Shown in pieces: positions 19,847-30,873 of a stretch of 64,000 nt of DNA; positions within the stretch are counted from its first letter, which is position 1, and each line of letters opens with the position of its first letter. The notes beneath the pieces are model-generated. The model ran no database searches, was not told where the DNA came from, and saw only the letters and a list, made by a program, of their open reading frames with translations. The stretch is from the NCBI RefSeq assembly GCF_910592395.1, contig NC_088316.1, forward strand, positions 7,938,001-8,002,000, read 5' to 3'. Source of the DNA: Lineus longissimus. Taxonomy: Eukaryota; Nemertea; Pilidiophora; Heteronemertea; Lineidae. Both the position numbers and the translations under genes were made by a program.

Positions 19847-22312
19847 CTCAGCGAACATTTCACAATCACGTCTGGTTTGTCTTGTCTTGGCAAGCAGGCG
19901 TTTCTTGTATTCAAGACAGGTAGCGATCGCGAACTTAGCGGCAAACCAGGTGGAGAAGCGGGAGATTCTGTCTACCATGGGAGCGTAACCGGTCTTTGTG
20001 TTCAAGGCTTGTACTTTCCTGACCTTGAGGTCATCATTTTGGACAGTAGACTTCATCTCTAGAGTGGATACTGGGGGCAGCTCTTGTTCCCAAAGAAACT
20101 GTGGTCTGTGAAGCCATCTTGCTGTACCATTTACCAGTTGCTCCGCGGTCAAGCCTTGAGAAGCTTCGTCTGCTACATTTTCGATCCCTGGAACATGTCG
20201 CCATTGTTCTGGTTCTGTGTGTTCCCGTATTTCTTGAACTCAGTTGGCTACAAATATGTGAAATCTGCGTGCTTCATTTGTGATGTAGCCTAGGACAACT
20301 TTGCTATCGGTCCAATATGTCTCTGTTGCTATCTCGTACTCCATCTCCTTCTGTAGCATGGCGCTGACCCTGACGGACACCACAGCAGCTGCTAACTCTA
20401 GGCGGGGTATGGTTACAGGTTTGGTAGGAGCTACTCTTGCCTTTCCTATTATAAATCCGCAATGGACCTCATCTCTGACGTTGATCATTCTTACGTATGA
20501 GCATTGTCCATAACCTCCTGAGCTTGCATCTGACAGATGATGCAACTCGATGCGCTTCACTTCTCCGAAGTTCTTTGGCTTGAGACATCTGGGAATAGCG
20601 ACTTGTTCTAACAGAGGCAGCTCACTCCTCCATTTTTCCCATCTGCTCCTCAAACTTTCTTCTAAGGGGGCATCCCAATCGGCATTTTCTTTGCAGAGGT
20701 CCTGTAGAATCTGTTTCCCAATGAGGAGGACAGGTGCTGCTATCCCAAGGGGGTCATAGATCGAACCAATCGTAGATAGTATGCCGCGGCGAGTTAGGGG
20801 TTATCTTTGAGTGTTAATCTAAATTCGAATGTATCTGCCTCCATGCACCAGTGCACACCCAGTGCACGTTCAATTGGGTAACCGTTACCGCTGATGGTCG
20901 TGGGTAGTTCGCTGTCTTGCTGCGAGCGATCTCGTTTCGGTACACTCTGCAACACTTGTAGAGAGTTCGATGCTACCTTGTGCAATCGTAGACCTGCCTT
21001 TGCACACATGGCCTGGGAGGACTGCACCAAACGTATGGCTTCTTCATCTGAGGAGACTGATTTCAACCCATCATCTACGTAGAAGTTATGACATATGAAT
21101 TCTGCAGTTTCTGTGTGTAATTCTGATTCGTTGTCTTGGGCTATTCTTTTGAGTCCAAAGGAGCAGCATCCTGGAGACGACCTGGCTCCGAAGAGATGTA
21201 CGTTCATCCTATACTCAGCAGGCTCTTGGTCCACGTCTCCGTCAGGCCACCACAGGAATTGCAGGTAATCTCGATGATCTTCGTTGACTTTAAACTGGTG
21301 GAACATACGTTCAACGTCGCATGTTATGGCAGTTGGTTCTTGGCGAAAACGGCATAGGACGCCCAACAGCGAATTCATCATGTCTGGTCCTTGTAACAAA
21401 TGGTCGTTAAGGGACTGGCCGGAGTACTTGGCACTAAAATCAAAGACGACCCGTATCTTTGTAGGCTTCTTTGGGTGATACACGGCGAAATGTTGGAGAT
21501 ACCATACACGACTTGGGTCTCCTCCGGCATCGATGGGGTTGACTCTTTCTGCATCACCATCTCGAATTATCTTCTTCATAAACTCAGTGTAGTGTTCTTT
21601 GTACTGTGGGTCGGCTCCAAACTTGGCTTTTATCTGCTTCAGACGATTCAGAACAGCATTCTTGTTGTTTGGCATAAGGGGATCAGTACCCTTGAACGGC
21701 AAGGGCATTTAATAGTGGGAGTCTGCTCGTTGGTGAATTCCTCCTTCGATCTTTCGCATAAACTCTGTATCCTCCACTAAGTAGGGTTGGCTCGATGCGG
21801 ATCCAATGAAGTCTGACTCCAGGACGGCGATGACTTCCTTGACACCAGTTGTGAGGCAGATGGTTGTTTAACTTGGTTCTGTGGGATCATCGCGAAGAAT
21901 GACATGATGGTTGTTCCCTATGTTGTCCTCGACGTCAGCTCGCTGACTGACAAGGCCTACGATGCCCCATCCTAAGTCGGTTCTCTGTGCGAACGGTTCC
22001 TGTCCTGCTCCACAGATTACGTCTCTGGGTGCTAAAGCTCTCGAACAGTTATACCCTATCAACAGTCCGACTTCACAATCGAGGAGAGGTTTCAGTTTGT
22101 CTGCCATACAGCGTAGGTGGCTCCACCTTTTGGCAACTCCTGGTGTGGGAATATGGTTTCGATTTGCTGGCATGATCGCCTGGAGTAAGCTGTGTGCAGC
22201 ACGATCTCCTGATCACAATGTAAGCCTTTGACGGTCAGTCCATCTACTCGCTGAGTGTCTATGAGCTCGTACAGTACAACCTCTCTATTGCGGACACCCA
22301 TGGGAATGGGCC
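19847..22312 (-). pseudogene. BEL/Pao protease, reverse transcriptase and RNase H region
   Basis: On the minus strand, 22312 to about 21870 holds the DUF1758-type protease-region end (PLLDCEVGLLIGYNCS, RTDLGWGIVG). The interval 21708-20794 holds reverse transcriptase, with the active-site YVDD in FYVDDGL and preceding motifs RVVFDFSAKY and FGARSSPG. From about 20790 to 19850 come the A17/RNase H-like part and the region leading to integrase (HLSDASSGGYG, IPRLELAAAV, HVPGIENVADEASQG). Breaks: a frameshift near 22150, two in-frame TAA codons near 21869 and 21709, a one-base loss in a C run near 20797, and a TGA where Arg is expected near 20238. The strand matches the two downstream pieces. Confidence 0.85.
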
Positions 22313-22333
22313 CAGGTGTCCGCAATAGAGAGG
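22280..22333. repeat. perfect 19-bp inverted repeat at the BEL edge
   Basis: CCTCTCTATTGCGGACACC (22280-22298) is perfectly inverted at 22315-22333, with a 16-base spacer. A further TGTCCGCAAAAGAGGG follows. Such GTGTCCGCAATAGAGAGG words look like transposon termini. It lies where BEL coding sequence begins to lose recognisable similarity. Confidence 0.6.
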
Positions 22334-22637
22334 TGTCCGCAAAAGAGGGACAAGATGGCGACCTAATAGTGACCGATGTTTTTTGAAGGTCCTCTCAGAA
22401 TGGGATTTTCTTTGTATAAATGAAGAGATAATCACCCCTTTTCATGTAAGGATTGATGGATTAGTGACTGACCGTATGATACGAGTATCGAAAGACCAAT
22501 TTGTATGTGATAGACCCTGTTTTCGGAGCTGAAACGATCTCTTCGTTTTGAGGTGAGAGTTCGGTGTGTAGATCGGTGTGCAGTGTGTATAGTGTACATA
22601 GAATTGTACTGTATAATACTCTCGTAGGACCCTTACC

Positions 22638-23474
22638 ATGTCGAGACCTACAAAAGGGGCTTCTCAAGGGGAACCAATGGCGGACGTGCAGATGGCCCGT
22701 TCTGATGCTGAGCTCATGGACATGATGTCTAAGTGCATTGAGAAAATCATTCGGCCGCTGAAGCAGACCGTTGATGATGTAAACGATAAGCTGATAGTGG
22801 CATTGAAGGATAATAAGGAGCTTAAGGAACGTGTACGTAAAGCTGAGGAAGACGCGCTGTCGGTCGTAAAACGAGCGGTTACTCTAGAAGAGAAAGTCGA
22901 CGAACTTCAGGCCTACGGCAGACGGAACTCACTCCGTTTTTCTAATGTACCTATCGAGGTTATTCCTAAAGTCAAACGGGGAGATAAGGAATTCTATGAT
23001 ACGGATACGTATATTATCGATTTCATCAATATGAATCTGCTTATCGAGCTTAACGTGATGGCAATCTCTCGCTCCCACATTGTGGGTGCCATTAACCAAG
23101 AGAAGCAAACATGTCAGATAATAGTCAATTTTGTACGATACAACACTAGGAGATTAGTATACCAAAGCAAGTCGCTTCTCAAAGGATCAAACGTGACTGT
23201 ATTAATTTCCGAGGACTTAACCAAACTGAGGTACAGCATCCTAAAGGATCTAATCGGTCTCAGAAAGAAGAAGAAGATCTCGGCTGTCTGGACGATTGAC
23301 GGCAGGGTGGTTTATAAAGTCAAGGAGGCAGGAGCTGTGTGCAACGTCTCGAATTACTCATCAGCCATAAAACATTTGTTCGCTTCTGGAGCCCCTTTGT
23401 TACACCTCAATGATGGCAGGGCACATGCAGGTCAATCTTTATTTACGTGTCGATCAGCTGATCGGGTCGATTAG
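22638..23474 (+). CDS. LINE ORF1 (coiled-coil, L1-ORF1-like RNA-binding protein)
   Basis: This is the first frame of a CR1/L2-type non-LTR retrotransposon. Such proteins bind the element's RNA and form ribonucleoprotein particles. The 278-codon frame opens with an acidic Met-rich stretch and a heptad-patterned coiled coil (about residues 25-95, KELKERVRKAEEDALS). Then comes LQAYGRRNSLRFSNVP, the typical entry to the RRM-like domain of L1-type ORF1 proteins. Basic residues concentrate near 210-225 (LRKKKKIS). No stops are seen and the start follows a TACC context. About 125 bases separate it from ORF2. The last 25 codons (rich in His, Ala, Ser) may be a loosely conserved tail. Confidence 0.8.
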   Translation: MSRPTKGASQGEPMADVQMARSDAELMDMMSKCIEKIIRPLKQTVDDVNDKLIVALKDNKELKERVRKAEEDALSVVKRAVTLEEKVDELQAYGRRNSLRFSNVPIEVIPKVKRGDKEFYDTDTYIIDFINMNLLIELNVMAISRSHIVGAINQEKQTCQIIVNFVRYNTRRLVYQSKSLLKGSNVTVLISEDLTKLRYSILKDLIGLRKKKKISAVWTIDGRVVYKVKEAGAVCNVSNYSSAIKHLFASGAPLLHLNDGRAHAGQSLFTCRSADRVD

Positions 23475-23733
23475 AGACGTTCGGATTACATTCATCATTC
23501 TAACGCACTTAGAACTTTTAGCGTAATGAGGTGGTTTATAATTTTAATCTTCCCATTTGTGAGAGACTTTCTCAATTTGTTTAATTTTCTTCCCATTCAT
23601 GGGCATCTCTGTAGAACAATACAGATTTTCTAAAGGAAACTTTGATGTGCGTGGATTTAACGTGGCTTGTGGATCCAATTCTATTGTGATAAATGTGGTT
23701 ACTGGTCTTGGATTTTTGTTAAAATGTGTGTTG

Positions 23734-23805
23734 TTGTTCTATTCATCAATGTATCTTTGTGCACTTGCGTTGTTCTATTCATCAATGTATCTTTGTGCAC
23801 TTGCG
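23734..23805 (+). repeat. 36-bp tandem duplication in the ORF2 leader
   Basis: 23734-23769 and 23770-23805 are identical and in frame. Each encodes the hydrophobic dodecapeptide FYSSMYLCALAL, so the duplication doubles a membrane- or signal-like segment just before the 2A motif. Confidence 0.9.
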
Positions 23806-23808
23806 TTG

Positions 23809-23844
23809 TATCTGAGTGGTGATATTGAGCTGAATCCTGGTCCA
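23809..23844 (+). other. 2A ribosome-skipping peptide within LINE ORF2
   Basis: YLSGDIELNPGP matches the 2A consensus D-(V/I)-E-x-N-P-G-P exactly. Skipping would occur between Gly81 and Pro82 (codons 23839-23841 and 23842-23844). 2A sequences at this position are established in CR1-, L2- and Crack-type LINEs of sea urchin and amphioxus. Confidence 0.9.
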
Positions 23845-25842
23845 ATTGAGTCCTTACTTGATCTAATTATTTATCCTTTGAACATAAATAGTCTTCGGAA
23901 TAAAATTGATCAACTGGAAGCTCAAGATCACCAACCAGATATAATCGCTTTGACTGAAACCAAGCTTGATGATTCCGTAGCGGTTGATGATATCTTGATT
24001 GAGGGTTATAGTAATACCATTCATCGTAAAGATCTTGTATTAGGTAGTGGTGGGATTTGTGTCTATTTTAAAGAGTTTATCAATTGTGAGAGATTAGTAC
24101 ATTTTGAAAATGACGAGCTTGAGGTGTTATGGTGTAAGATTGTTTATAAAAACTGGTTTTGTATTCTTGGTACAGTTTATCGTAACCCCGCCCTGCGGGT
24201 TGAGTACTGGGATAGACTGAACAATAAACATTAGTAATGTCGTAGACGTGTATGGTTCGAATAACATCATTATTGTAGGGGACCTAAATGAGGACTTGTT
24301 AAACCCTAATTTGAGACATCTGAAAAATACTATATCTATGTTCGCTCTGACCCAACTTGTTACAGAGCCAACTAGGGTAACTGCTAATTCGGAAACCTTG
24401 ATCGATCCTTTTATATGCGGTAATGATATTGTTCAGTCTGTCTCAAGTTGTGTTGTTTTGCCCAAATTCTGTAGTGATCACTGCCCAGTGATAGCCACTG
24501 TCCAAACTAGAATGAAATATACAAAGCATCCGCGCCATGTCTGGCTGTTCAGGTCAGCTGACTGGGATCGTTATCGAGATGAACTCATGAGTGATAATCT
24601 CCATTTAGTGTTTGAACAGAATTTCTCTGTCAATTATATAACTGAACAATTATCGGAAGGTGTCCTTCGGGCAGCACGTATTGGCATCCCATCTAAGTCT
24701 GTTCAGATATCAAGTAAGGATAAAATTTGGATTACACCTGAAATTAAATATGCTATGAAAGTTCGAGATAGATTGTTTCGTAAAGCTAAAATGTCAAGAA
24801 GCCACGATGATTTTGCAAGATTCAAGCGTAAACGAAATGAAACATTTGATCTAATTAGAAGGGCTAAGCGTAATCATTATGATTCTGTTTTTGAGAGCAT
24901 AAATAACGGTAACGTGTCTGATAGAGGGTGGTGGAAAATTGTAGGCTCTGTTATGTCAAACGGTCACAAAAAGTTGAAACACATACCAGCCCTAAGGGAC
25001 ACCAATGATGATTTAGTTTTTGATGATGAAGGTAAAGCGAATATCTTGAATAACTTCTTTGTATCTATTTCGACAGTTGATGATAATGATTTGCATCTTC
25101 CCGATCCCGATCCCAATGTGGTGAATTCACTTTCAGACTTTTTAATAACTGAAAAGGAAGTATTGGATCAAATATTCCATTTGGATACGAAAAAGGCCTA
25201 TGGTCCTGATGGTATTTGCCCCTTATTCTTGGTGGAAGCAGCTAATATTTTGGCACCCATTTTGGCAAAGCTTTTTAGACTTTGCTTAAACAGAGGCATT
25301 TATCCGACGCAGTGGAAAAGGGCCAATGTCATCCCTATTTATAAAAAAGGTGATCCGAAGGATGCAAACAATTATAGACCTGTGTCATTGTTGTGTACGT
25401 TTAGTAAGATATTTGAAAAGATACTTTACAAGAACCTATACAATCATATTTATCAAGATATATCGATTTATCAATCCGGTTTCTTACCTCACCACTCCAC
25501 CGTTACGCAACTTTTAGAATTAAATCATATTTTTCTTCAGGGTTTGGACTCGCACAATGAAGTACTCTGCACCTTTTTTGACATATCCAAGGCATTTGAC
25601 AAAGTGTCACATAAAGCTCTTTTATATAAGATAAGGAAACTGGGGATAGCTGGAGATTTCTTGAACTTGATTTCAAATTATCTTAATAGTCGAGAGCAGC
25701 GTGTGGTCTTGGGAGGTGCAGCCTCAACTTGGAAAGCAGTAAAAGCGGGTGTTCCCCAAGGTTCGGTCCTTGGACCGCTCTTGTTTTTGGTATTTATAAA
25801 TGATATGATGGACGACATTCTTGGCAACTTACGCCTGTTTGC

Positions 25843-26087
25843 GGAAGCGTTTTGCCAGAGAATACGTTCCAACCCTTACGAATAGAATGAAATGGACGCT
25901 AATCGGACGCCAGCTTCAAGTTGATGACGTTGTCCTGGTATCAGAAATTAACACACCAAGAGGAAAATGGCAGATCACCCAGATCTTCCCCGGCAACGAT
26001 GGGATTGTCAGAAATCTTAAAGTGAAAACAAGGTCAGGTGAGTTCAAGCGCGCTGTCCAAAAATGCTGCTTATTATTAGAAAATTAA
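25843..26087 (+). pseudogene. second BEL/Pao fragment, C-terminal domain, plus strand
   Basis: Directly after the LINE junction the frame reads KRFAREYVP, then LQVDDVVLVSEINTPRGKWQ, IFPGNDGIVRNLKVKT and RAVQKCCLLLEN, ending in TAA at 26085-26087. This is the same DUF5641-type C-terminal domain as at 6319-6647, but on the opposite strand and clearly diverged. The upstream part of the integrase is absent, replaced by the LINE. Confidence 0.75.
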
Positions 26088-26655
26088 GACCTTGCCATAT
26101 CAAATGGAGCATGGGTAGCGGGAGATAGGTTAAACCGAACTCGTTCATCATTTATGTGCCAGCATGTAGATTACCTCATTGCATATGGACCTTGTAAGAT
26201 GCGCATTTGTGTGAAAAGCTATATCTCAACTCATCATTCATATAAATAGAGACTATAACCAATTCATTGATACATGTGGTAATTTGAGCATTTACAGACT
26301 TGATGCTGATTTGTAATCAAGTCCTTACTGTCTCAAATGTAACTGATTTCATATGTATTTGAATATATCTATTGTATTGTATATAAGTGTAATGTAATTT
26401 AAAGAGTAAGTATCAAAGAGTCGGATTTTTGTTGAATGTTATAGTCAAGACAAGCAATGTGAATATAATATGAATTTTTTGAAAAATGTATTACAGCTTT
26501 GGCTCCGGAGGGTTTGTTTTGAATACTTTGTACATTATTGGGGATTCTTTTTCCCGCCCATTTTTATTACGTCATTTCCTTTGATACGTCATCACGTCGC
26601 CGTCTTTGTTGTTATTTACGTAACGTATTTCTGACACCATAACTGGATAGCTACT
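26088..26655. other. non-coding, possible BEL LTR
   Basis: It follows the pol stop immediately, as an LTR would. A TATA-like TATTGTATATAAG lies near 26373 and two ACGTCA-type words near 26570-26595. No second copy is visible in the window, so the LTR identity is inferred from position. Confidence 0.3.
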
Positions 26656-29000
26656 AACAGCATCAAAGGACAAGGCCGAAGCACCTAGCAGACAGTACAA
26701 GAAGGTCTTCACCCAGTAGAATAAGAACAGTCCGAGGCTGAACAAATCAGAACACTAACCCACGATGAGAGACATCGAAGTCACCAATGAGGGGTTGAAG
26801 AAGCTTTTGTCCAACCTAAACCCAAAGAAAGCCATAGGACCCGATATGATCCCGACCATCATATTGAAAGAATTTGCAGATACACTCACACTCATCCTTC
26901 GAGGGATATTTCAACAGTCACTTAATACTGGGAAAGTACTCTTCGACTGGACCCAAGCCAACATTGCTGCAATATACAAGAAGGAAAACAAACAAGACCC
27001 GGCCAACGACAGGCCAGTTTCCCTTACCAGCGTCTGCTGTAAAGTCCAAGTAATGAACAATCTAGACAAATTCGAGATCCTAGTCGATTACTAACATGGA
27101 TTCAGAAGAAAAAGAAGAACAGAGACCCAACCTGTCATAACCATTGACGATATAGCGAGAGGTCTAGACAAGCAAGGCCAGGTATCATTAACCATGATTT
27201 CTCTAAGGCATTTCACAGTCGTCTACTGCAGACTGCTGAAGGAGCTCTGCCACTACGGAGTGAGAGGGAATGCAAACCAGTGGATCAAGAAATGGTTAAC
27301 AGAAAGGAAACAGAGAGTGGTAGTCTACGGGGAGTCATCGAACGACAAAGATGTCATCTCTGGGGTCCCTCAAGGAACTGTGTTAGGGCCCCTGATGTTT
27401 CTGCTGTGCATCAATGACATTGGCGCATGCACCGGAAGTTACACTCGCCTATTTGCTGACGACTGCCTTCTCTACAGAAACATCACCACGCCAGAAGATG
27501 CATCCAACCCAAAAGAAAGATCTGGAGAAACTCACCGACTGGGCTAGAAATTGGCAGATGAGTTTCAACCCATCAAAGTGCAAAGTGCTCAGAATAACAA
27601 AGAAAAGGAAGACCACCAACACCAAAAACACAATGCTAGACCACCAATTAGAACAGATTGATCAGGGAAGTACCTTGGAATTGAACTAGATAAAGAACTA
27701 ACCTGGGGGCCACAAGTCAACAAACGTCGTTTTAATGTAACAGATAATGTAACAAGTATTCCAGATCCAGTTTTTATTGATTAATTAATGCAGAGTCCAA
27801 CATCTAATTCTATGGATCTGGCAGCTAACATGGAGGTTACAATGGCTATGGTTGAACTCCCAGAACAAGGGATAAAGCTAGCATTAAATACAATTTCAGG
27901 GTTCCGATTCAGGGAACCAATGACCAAAACAGAACTCAATTCAACGAATTGAGTTGGCGAAAGATCTAAACATAAATGTTGTCATCAGAGTAATTCTTGG
28001 AAGTTACTAGCTTTGAACCCTTGCCCTAAACATAACTACAATTAAAATACATGCAACAGCGAGGCTAATAATATGATGCATCATCATGAACCTAGTACTT
28101 CTAGGAACTTGACCAGTTGAGACACCGCGCAAAGCCGGGTGTTTTGGATTGACTTCGAGGAACCAGCGGTGGCGTATTAGCAATGTCATCAATCAAAGTC
28201 AGATGTGTAAACACAAACAGGATTAGAGTAGGAACAAAGATCCGGCCTAGAATCAACACCATAGGAGTACATTTTGGGTTCAGCATGAACTTACTTTATT
28301 AGTTTAACTCTTTGCTATATTCTAAATGACCGAAAGTCCAAAACATTAATTATTGAATGGTTAATGATCGAATATCTTCGTATCAAAACTACCAAAAAGG
28401 TAACCAGAACTATAACTTTTCTCCGAAGAAACATTGGCAAGTGCTCAGAAACCAGTAAGGCAAGAGCCTACACAACAATGGTAAGGCAACACCTAGAGTA
28501 TGCTAGCAGTGCCTGGGACCCCTATCTCCAAAAGCATATAAACAAACTGGAAAAAGTACAATCCAAGGAAGCAGGCTTCGTCACAGGCCAGTACCACCAA
28601 GAAGCCAGTGTCACCAAGATGAAGTCCTTGAATCTTGGATGGCAAACCCTGCAAAAGAGGCACTTTGTAGGAAGAATGTCGCTATTCTACAAGTGTGCAC
28701 ATGACCAAGTTGCGCTGCCAATTCCATCGGGCTTCCATCAACTGCAATGGTCCAGAATCCACCATCAATACGAATACAGCTTTCCAACTTCCAACACCGA
28801 CGCATAAATAGAGTTTTTTCCCCCGACCATTAAGATGCTAGAATATACTGCCGGTCTGTATTCTACAACTGCAGACAGTAGTCAACTTCAAACTCCAACT
28901 AAATCAACAGCTGAAGGAAGGCTACCTATACCTCGTTCCACCAAGAGGGGGATACAATAAGAATACTGCTAGAGTGTGTGATCCTCGTCGCCAGATTGCA
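26656..29000 (+). pseudogene. decayed LINE reverse transcriptase interrupted by a 0.65-kb insertion
   Basis: The plus strand holds, in order and in several frames: RQYKKVFTQ, NPKKAIGPDMIP, a DWTQANIAAIYKK block, RPVSLTSVCCK (to 27094), GVPQGTVLGP and RLFADDCLLY (27360-27475), WQMSFNPSKCKVL, then after a gap RAYTTMVRQHLEYASSAWDP (from about 28440) and the tail ending near 28980. This is a jockey/CR1-group reverse transcriptase with an intact FADD site but at least four frame breaks. Between about 27725 and 28385, unrelated DNA interrupts the thumb region. No endonuclease domain remains upstream. Confidence 0.75.
27725..28385. mobile_element. insertion of unknown type in the LINE
   Basis: LINE homology stops after a Leu-Thr-Trp-Gly-Pro segment near 27715 and resumes near 28385. 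The 0.65-kb between them has no coding frame. It contains a short palindrome AACTCAATTCAACGAATTGAGTT near 27932. Ends and target duplication are not resolved. Confidence 0.4.
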
Positions 29001-30730
29001 CTCGTTAATTTTTCTCCGACCCAAAAGCTCTCGACCGTATTATATTTATTATATACCACACATATTCTCAGAAATACCAAGAAAATGGTGATTAAAAGGC
29101 AATGTTTGTAATTTTTTGGCCAAAAAATCTTTCATGATGTCTGTTCGGTTGCAGGTCATTTAGAACCCAAGATTTGTTTATTTTGTTACAGCCTGTATCC
29201 TGTTAGCCTTTGCGGACGCCAGTGAGACTTGTTTACAAACACGGTTTATTTTAGGCCTATGCATTTACTTACTTATGTAAGCGCATGGGTTCATTTCTGG
29301 CATAGTTTTCTATACTCAGCCATTCGTGTACATAGCTCTGTGGTGTGGAGACCAGAAGAACGTTTGCTCCTGTTTCTCCTTCTTGGACAATTTACTCCAA
29401 GGTTCGACGTTTTTGTGATTAATTCTTTCCAAGCCTAATGGAAAGAGTGTTTTTCTGACTGTGTGTCGGGCTGTGTGTCTCGAGGGATATTTCAAACTAT
29501 GTATTGGCACAGACCTACATAGACTCGTGCACATGTGATACAGCTATTTTGTTTCGTCGTTTTAAAACAAGTCTCTGTGGCGGCCGCAAGGAGGAGCACT
29601 TTACGTTTACGTGTACGTGTACGTGTTGTCGTACTTCCTGTTAGAATCGATATATCTACTTCCTGTTGGATGTGTACTTCCTGTTTGTCATTCAAGGCCT
29701 TCGTAAACTGTGACTTCTCTTTAGACTTACACTCATCCTGTTCTTTTTCGTGACGTCATCTCTACATGTACATGACTGTGTTTCTACTGGCGGATGTGTC
29801 TTCAGTTACAGACGGATCGAACTTTTCCTAGCTTTCAATGGGATGTGGTGTTGACAATTATAATCTGTTCATGTTTACCTAACTTGTTCCTGTTATTGTA
29901 AATAAATTGTGTTTGTGTCAAAAACAGCTTCGAGGTTTTGTTCTTGGGGAAAATATCGGGTGTTTTATGTAGCTACAGTACAACGTCAAAGCGTCATGGT
30001 AGATGTAAGTTTTGAGGCTTCACGCCGATGTTCAACTTTTTTGCACATCTTTTTTTTAAAACATTAGTTTTAATGGGATTTTAAGTGGCAGGGACTTTAT
30101 TTTAAAAGAAAAGCATCTCTTGCAGACTCTTCCCATGATTTTGGCAAAGTTTGTACTTACTTTTTGTGGCAAATGTTGATGTTTTTCATAGCATGACTGA
30201 CAGATAAGTGCATTTAGGGTATATGATAAAATCGTCCAAGCTTGGGCAGCCCAACAATACCTGAGCTATGCCAGGCTGTGTACTAGATGAATACCATCGC
30301 GGACAATTTAAATACGTTCAGTTTATACGTTCAATTTTCAAGTTAAATTTTAGTTCAAGTTGTTAAATTTCGTTTTCATTGATGAGGGTCTGAAGGATTA
30401 CCGCCACACACTGGGTCCCCTGGCAAACATGCTTGATAGCCCAAGCCAGTATAATGTAGAAGTAGAAGAAGTAGAAGGAGGAATAAGCAGCTTAGTTAAC
30501 ATTCTATTTATTGTTGATTTTGAGAGATAGGATTATAGTACAGTCCATACTGAAAGCAGTATAGGGCATAATAACGCCCTAATACCAACCAACGACCTCA
30601 GGATTACATCGCGGAAAAACACAAGCAGTGTAATTATGGCCAGCAATATTTGAAGTTCGATCCAGCCAAATTTGCGCGAGCACTTGGATTGATCACCTCA
30701 TTAATTTCAAACCACCCTAACAAACAACAT
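29001..30730. other. non-coding stretch, possible solo LTR or promoter-like segment
   Basis: Around 29600-29700 are an alternating TTTACG/TGTACG run and three ACTTCCTGTT words (ETS-type motif). A TGACGTCA lies near 29752 and an AATAAA near 29902. A segment from TGTTACAG (29187) to AAAAACA (29928) would fit an LTR, but no target duplication supports it. The rest has no recognisable feature. Confidence 0.25.
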
Positions 30731-30873
30731 AAATGAAATGGCCAGGGCCATTGTGCTCACCTCATGTGGAGGAAAGATGGATAAATATCATGGTATTGTG
30801 TAATGTAGTGTTAGGTTTGATGTAGGTCCAAGCAATTACGATTTCCCCAAATTGGCCAATTTACAGTACATTC

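Larger units (their letters stand above)
6310..22312 (-). mobile_element. BEL/Pao LTR retrotransposon split into three pieces by two insertions
   Basis: Reading on the minus strand, the pieces keep the family's usual order: DUF1758-type protease region, reverse transcriptase and RNase H (22312 to about 19847), integrase zinc-binding and late integrase regions (about 13010 to 12198), and the C-terminal DUF5641-type domain (6647 to 6319). The gaps are filled by unrelated inserted DNA (about 13.0-19.85 kb and 6648-12197). The common strand and correct order make one interrupted element the simplest reading, although two related copies cannot be excluded. The coding region is broken by nonsense codons and frameshifts. 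Confidence 0.75.
23599..25842 (+). pseudogene. LINE ORF2: 2A peptide, APE endonuclease, reverse transcriptase (frameshifted, 3' truncated)
   Basis: The protein nicks target DNA with an apurinic-type endonuclease and reverse-transcribes the RNA there. An N-terminal hydrophobic leader of about 72 residues ends in a 2A motif. Endonuclease motifs follow (LNINSLRNKID, ALTETKL, IVGDLNEDLL, FCSDHCPVI), then RT motifs (KAYGPDGICP, NNYRPVSLLC, FFDISKAFDKV, AGVPQGSVLGP). A one-base insertion near 24225 shifts the frame between endonuclease blocks. The sequence leaves LINE homology at LRLFA, immediately before the catalytic Asp-Asp would appear, and joins a BEL fragment at about 25843. The copy is dead, but little else is damaged. 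CR1/L2 superclade; the exact clade is not decided. Confidence 0.85.

Noticed and set aside
28007-28286. Minus-strand frames in the LINE insertion
   Set aside because: Short, no start context or motif; they lie in the inserted non-coding DNA.
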